From Gaiellasilicea sp963811885 (lineage in GTDB: Bacteria > Actinomycetota > Thermoleophilia > Gaiellales > Gaiellaceae), in assembly GCA_963811885.1 (NCBI GenBank), contig CAWETB010000014.1, forward strand, positions 306,310 through 370,309: 64,000 bases of DNA. The letters are read 5' to 3'. The number at the start of each line of letters is the position of its first letter. Positions within the stretch are counted from its first letter, which is position 1. The position numbers and the translations under genes are program-made. The notes below the pieces were generated by a model, which saw only the letters and a list, made by a program, of their open reading frames with translations, did not search any database and had not been told where the DNA came from. Below are positions 59,558-64,000 of this stretch, in pieces.

Positions 59558-62280
59558 ATGTGGAGAGCCGCACTCCCTTGCAGGCAGCACCGCCTCGCCC
59601 TGGTGGGCCTGATCGATCGCCGCCAGCATCGCCGGAACAGCCGTTTCGGCCGACAGGTCGCCGGCAGCCGCTCCGGCAGACAAGCTTTGGGCAATCGCGC
59701 TGCCCACGAAGTTCAAGATGGTCTCGCCGGCGCAGCTCAGGTGGCTGGCTGACCGCGGTGCGACAACGGTCGTCGCTTTCAACGCGCCGAAGGGGTCGCT
59801 TTCGAGACTCGCGACGGCGGCAGCCAAGGCGAAGCTAAACGTGATCGCGCCAATGCCGCACAGGCCCAAGACCGCGTGCAAGCCGAGTCCGCGGGTCGCT
59901 CCGCACTTGCGCGGCGTCCGCATCGACCGCGATCGGGGCCGTGAAGCTCGCGCGACAGTCGCTCGTCGACTACGTCGTCGTGCGCGTCAGCACGCCACGC
60001 CAACTGCGGATGCTGCGTGGGACCGGCGCGAAGCGTAGCCGCATCATCGCGGTTCTCCCGCTCAGGCAACGGGCGGCTGCACGAGCCGCATGGCAGGCCG
60101 GTATTGCGTATGCCGCCGCCGATCCGGCTCTCGACCTGGCTGTGGCCTCAGCTCCTGGCCGCACCTCACTGCTCGGCAGCTACCTGTCCGGCCTCCCCGG
60201 TCCCGTACGGCGTCTGGAGCAGGGCCGATCGCGCCGCCCAACTCGCTCACGGTCGTCGACCGCTCCACGTCGACCGTCTCGCTTCGCTGGGTTGCTCCTG
60301 CAGGCACAGTCGGCGGCTACGGCCTCTACGTCGACGGTGCCTTCGTCCTCGACGTCAGCGCGCCGGCGATCACGATGACCGGGCTCCAGTGCGGTCGCAC
60401 CTATTCGTTCGCCGTCGACGCCTACGACACTGATACCGCCTCCCGCTCCGACCGTGTCGCAGTCTCGACCTCGACAGACCCGTGCCCCGGCGGCGGTGGA
60501 GCCGGAGGTGGGGGGAACGCTGCGAGCGATGGAGTTGCTCCGTCGACGCCACTCGGTCTTGCGAAAACCTCGTCCACCCAGACGACCGTCGTCGTCTCCT
60601 GGGCCCCCTCCACCGACAACGTCGCGGTCGGCGGTTACGGGCTGTATCGCGGCGGCGCCCTGGTCGGCTCCTCGATCGTGCCTGCGTACTCCTTTTCGGG
60701 GCTGAGTTGCGGCACGACGTACTCGCTCGCCGTGGACGCCTACGATGCCGCTGGCAATCGCTCCGGTCAAACGACGATTTCGGCGGCGACGAGCGCGTGC
60801 GTAGCCGGCGGGGACACGATCCCGCCGACGGCACCAGGCTCGCTCTCCCGCACGACCGCAACCACGACCTCGATCACGGTGTCGTGGGGCGCGTCGACGG
60901 ACAACATCGGCGTCTCCGGATACGGCCTCTACCAGAACAACGCGTCGGCGGGGTCTAGCACCACGACCAGTGCGACGTTCTCGGGCCTGTCGTGCGGCGC
61001 GAGCTACACACTCGCCGTGGATGCGTACGATGCTGCCGGCAACCGCTCGGGAAAGACCTCCATGAACACCGCGACGTTGGCGTGTCCGGTTCCGGTGGAT
61101 ATTCAGCGTCCGTCTGTGCCTCAGGGGTTGGGTTTTGGGGCGATTACGGCGACGAGTGTGGCGCTTGTTTGGAATGCGTCGAGCGACAACGTCGGCGTGA
61201 CTGGTTACCGGCTCTCGCGCAACGGGGTCAACGTGGCGACTGTGACGACGCCCGGCTATACCTTCGCGGGCTTGACCTGCGGTACCGGGTACTCGTTCAT
61301 GGTCGAGGCCTTTGACGCCGCGGGTAACTATTCGATCGGTGCCGAGGCTGTCGCGTCGACCTCCACCCTCGCCTGTAGCGGCGGCGGAACACCGCCACCG
61401 CCACCGCCGACGACGCCACCGCCGACGACGCCACCGCCGACGCAGCCGCCGCCTGCTGGTGGGGCGAGCGTCTATCTGTCAGCCGTCGGGTTCGGATACG
61501 GCGGCGTGTTCTGCGAGCGCACCCTGTAAATCGTTCGCGCGCGCCTACACGGTCGCCTCGAGCGGCGCGGTCGTCTCGGTCGGCGCCGGTGTCTACGGCT
61601 CCCAGTTCTTCGCCGGCGGCTACGGCGGCTCGCAGTCGCAGGGAACAAAAACGCTGACCTTCCGTGGTGAACCCGGAAACAGTGTCCGCCAACTCCACTT
61701 CCACTCTCCCAACCTCACCTTCGACGGGATCAACGTCGACGCCGGCGGCGCCCAGCTCGGCGACACCGATGGCGCCACCTTCGAAAACGGCGGCGAACCA
61801 TTCACGTTCAAGAACGGCTCAATCGGCAACGTCGTCGACCAAAAGGGCGCCATGATCGACGGGCCAGGAATGGTCTTCGACAACGTCCGCTTCCACGACG
61901 TCGTCATCCGCACAGCCGGAGTCCACTCCGAATGCATCTTCGCCTCCGTCCCCGAAGGCATGATCGTCCGCAACTCCACCTTCGAAAACTGCGCCGTCAT
62001 GGACATCTTCTTCGTCTACCCCGACTGGTGGAGCCCCCTCCCACCCGTCTACGGCAACGTCGTCCTCGAAGGCAACAACTTCGGCCACCCCGACGGCACC
62101 TACGCCCTCTACATCGCCAAAATCGGAACCAGCATCCCCTCCTCAGCCCCCGTCAACGGCTGGCGGATCCGCAACAACAACCTCGGCGGACCCGTCAACA
62201 TCGACGCCCCCATCGGCACAGGCAACATCTTCTGCGGCAACACCGGCTCCACCCCAACAGGCTGGAACAAAACCTGCTAA
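59558..62280 (+). CDS. secreted protein: novel N-terminal domain + FN3 repeats + beta-helix (frameshifted)
   Basis: About 900 residues. TAGGAG 7 nt before ATG 59558 supports the start; the signal peptide reads LALVGLI, then IAASIAGTAVSADRS in the next frame. Residues about 45-220 form a domain I do not recognise: WAIALPTKFKMVSPAQLRWL, RGATTVVAFNAPKGSLSRLA and VKLARQSLVDYVVVRVSTPR then RSRIIAVLPLRQRAAARAA, with a barrel-like beta/alpha rhythm. Then four FN3 modules (from SLTVVDRSTSTVSLRWVAPA), a PPTTPPPTTPPPTQPPP linker, and a beta-helix domain identical to that at 49.6-50.4 kb. The linker frame ends at TAA 61527; the beta-helix frame is +1, a break at about 61482. Other breaks near 59615, 59880 and 60200. 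Confidence 0.8.
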
Positions 62281-62284
62281 CACC
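61071..62284 (+). repeat. 1.2-kb near-identical module, copy 2 (partner 49207-50418)
   Basis: Second copy of the last-FN3/linker/beta-helix module, 11,866 bp downstream of the first. Its Pro linker has the full codons missing in copy 1, so this copy is in frame through the linker, but it shares the one-base break at TATCTGTCAGCCGTCGGG. Confidence 0.92.
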
Positions 62285-62347
62285 AGGGCCTTCGAGAGTC
62301 GAAGACGTCGCCAACGTCCGAGTCGCGAGCCGCGGTCGCCGTGCGAC

Positions 62348-63826
62348 TCAGTAGGCGCCGCGCCGGCCGAGCACGACCGGGATCGTCTGGCAGAGGATCT
62401 TCAGGTCCCACCAGAGCGACCAGTTGGTGACGTAGAGGTAGTCGAGCTTCGTCATCTCCTCGAAGGGGATGTCGTTCCGCCCGAGCACCTGCCAGAGGCC
62501 CGTGATCCCCGGCGTCATGTCGAGGCGCCGGGAGGCCCAGCCCGTGATCAGGTCGGCCTCGTAGACGACGAACGGCCGCGGGCCGACGAGGCTCATCTCG
62601 CCCTTGAGCACGTTCCAGAGCTGCGGCAGCTCGTCGATCGCTCGTCTTGCGCAGGAACGCGCCGACCCGCGTCACGCGCGGGTCGCGGCCCTTGATCTTG
62701 AAGAGCGGCCCGTCGACCTCGTTCATGTGCAGCACCTCGGCCCGCCGCGCCTCGGCGCCCGATGGACATCGTCCGGAACTTGAAGATGTGGAAGGTCGAG
62801 TTGAGCCGGCCGCGGCGCGCCTGCCGGTAGAGCGCCGGGCCCTTGCTGTCGAGCTTGATCGCGACCGCGACCGCCGCGAGGAGCGGCGCGAGGACGAGCA
62901 GCGCCGTCGCCGGAGACGACGATGTCGACCGTCCGCTTGAGCGCCCGGGCGCTGCGGCCGAGCCGGATCGGCGGCAGCGTCACGACCGGCATGCCCTCGA
63001 CGTCGTCGAGCGTCGCGTACGACGTGAAGATCTCGAAGTAGCGCGGCACGATCGAGACGTGCACGTCGGGGCGGTGCACCGTCCGCACGCAGGTCGAGCG
63101 TCTCCTCGTGGCTGCCGACCGAAGATGCGATCAGGATGCGGTCGATCTCGTAGGAGTCGACGATCCCGGCGACCTCGGCGGCCGAGCCGATCACCGGCTC
63201 CGGCAGCCCCTCGTCCTGCTCGCCCTCGGCGCTGAGGAAGCCGACGACCTCGAGCCCGTACTCCGGGTGCGCCTTGATCTTGCGGTAGACGAGGAGCGCC
63301 TCGTCGCCGCTGCCGACGATCAGGGTGCGACGCGGCTGCATGACGCGCGGGAAGACCCAGCTGCGGATCGACCCGCGCGCGACCGGGATCAGCACCAGCG
63401 CGACGCCGAGGAAGATGAAGGCCTCGACCGGCGTGTAGACCCACCAGCCGAAGAAGTGGTCGACGGCCTGCGACAGGAGCAGATAGCCGAGCGAGCCGAC
63501 GAGCATCGCGTGGAAGAGGTCGCGCGTCTCGTCGAAGCTCGAGACCGAGATCCGGAGGCTGTCGTTGTCGTAGAGCTTGTTGGCGGTGAAGATCGTCGAG
63601 CCAGACGAACGGCGCCGTGACGCCGACGAGCAGCGAGGAACCACGCCGAGCCCGAGACGGGCGGTAGCGGCGCGATCCGGTCGGCGATCAGGTACGAGAC
63701 CGTGTAGGCCAGCGCGAGCATCGCCAGGTCGCTCAGCGCCAGGATCCGCGTGCGTCCACGGCGCAGCCGGTGTTTCCGCGCCGTCTTCGCCGGCGCGCGA
63801 ACTGCCGCATTCACTCCGGTGCTCAT
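62348..63826 (-). CDS. polyprenyl-phosphate sugar-1-phosphate transferase (WbaP/CpsE-type; frameshifted)
   Basis: About 490 residues. This enzyme starts polysaccharide synthesis by moving a sugar-phosphate to undecaprenyl phosphate. ATG 63826, preceded by GGGAGGAC, gives a basic N-terminus and helices (LALSDLAMLALAYTVSYLIA, HAMLVGSLGYLLLSQAVDHF, AFIFLGVALVLIPVARGSI), a CoA-binding-like domain (RTLIVGSGDEALLVYRKIKA, then EYGLEVVGFLSAEGEQDEGL), and the C-terminal transferase domain with FKIKGRDPRVTRVGAFLRKT, MLKGEMSLVGPRPFVVYEAD and RLDMTPGITGLWQVLGRNDI. Breaks near 63600, 63090, 62910, 62760 and 62640. It is convergent with the secreted protein gene at 59558. Confidence 0.86.
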
Positions 63827-64000
63827 ATTCGCCGGTGTCCTCCCGTGCCGCAACGGCGGGCCCATCCCGCCTGCCTTCACACTCTAGGAGCGTCTGCGCG
63901 CTGTTCTGAGACCAGATCGAGAAACTCACCATGCGGCCAAATGCGCTCTCGGCACTGCCCGAATGGCTAGGTGCGGAGGCGTCAGGGCGACTATCCGACG
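63827..64000 (-). other. upstream region of the sugar transferase; window end
   Basis: 174 bp with no supported gene. An imperfect form of the locus palindrome, CTGCCC-GAAT-GGCTAG, lies at 63955-63970, 129-144 bp before the sugar transferase start. A frame from ATG 63930 is open to the window edge on the plus strand, but 23 codons are too few to judge. Confidence 0.4.

Noticed and set aside
61515..61535. RF2-like programmed +1 frameshift at CTG-TAA
   Set aside because: The beta-helix frame is already conserved well before this stop (SGSDTAACSASAPC), so the switch must happen earlier, at about 61482; a shift at the stop codon would replace conserved residues.

Overview
The window is high-GC, uses many GTG and TTG starts, has TANNNT-type -10 elements a few bases before start codons, and carries LuxR-type regulators and class E-like sortase. 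This suggests an actinobacterium, probably of the Thermoleophilia (Gaiellales/Solirubrobacterales). The order is an inference from gene content and style, not from a marker gene. A 279-nt SRP RNA with an Alu-type domain is also present.

Region 1 (1-16.8 kb) is mostly housekeeping: partial clpS, an M29 aminopeptidase, a GFA-family protein, the SRP RNA, tRNA-Val(CAC), a methyltransferase, a secreted repeat protein overlapping a sortase gene, an AlkZ-like protein, a nitroreductase, dnaX-ybaB, a sigma-70 factor, a DMT permease diverging from a LysR regulator, recR, a lysine/threonine-family block (aspartokinase catalytic and ACT parts, asd), a metallophosphoesterase and a LuxR response regulator that lacks its phosphoacceptor Asp.

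Region 2 (16.9-46.6 kb) is an exopolysaccharide/surface locus. It has a Wzx flippase with a Gfo/Idh oxidoreductase, a glycosyltransferase/FAD oxidoreductase/NDP-sugar epimerase/membrane protein series, two giant secreted proteins (10.1 and 5.2 kb), a secreted beta-helix protein, and a convergently placed operon of glycosyltransferases, asparagine synthase and an ALG13/ALG14-like pair. The first giant protein begins with a galactose-oxidase-like copper-radical oxidase whose expected active-site residues are all visible; LamG, FN3 and Ig-like modules follow, and both giant proteins end in the same GATase-like plus deacetylase-like module. This region is full of single-base frame breaks while the protein sequence on both sides stays conserved, so sequencing/assembly indels are the most likely cause, with very recent decay as the alternative.

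Region 3 (46.6-64 kb) continues the theme: LamG/FN3/beta-helix secreted proteins, a methyltransferase, GT4 and GT2 enzymes, a second Wzx flippase, a small LuxR regulator, a Wzz-like chain-length protein, an O-antigen ligase/polymerase, and a polyprenyl-phosphate sugar transferase. Two secreted proteins share an almost identical 1.2-kb 3' module, and both copies carry a frame break at the same base.

Taken together, the sugar transferase, glycosyltransferases, flippases, polymerase and Wzz-like protein would build and export a Wzx/Wzy-type polysaccharide, while the copper-radical oxidase, deacetylase-like modules and beta-helix proteins would modify or bind it outside the cell. A 16-17 bp palindrome (CTAGCC-N4/5-GGCTAG) occurs at three places in this locus, one just upstream of the small LuxR gene, and is a candidate operator. 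No CRISPR array, insertion sequence, integrase or phage gene was seen.
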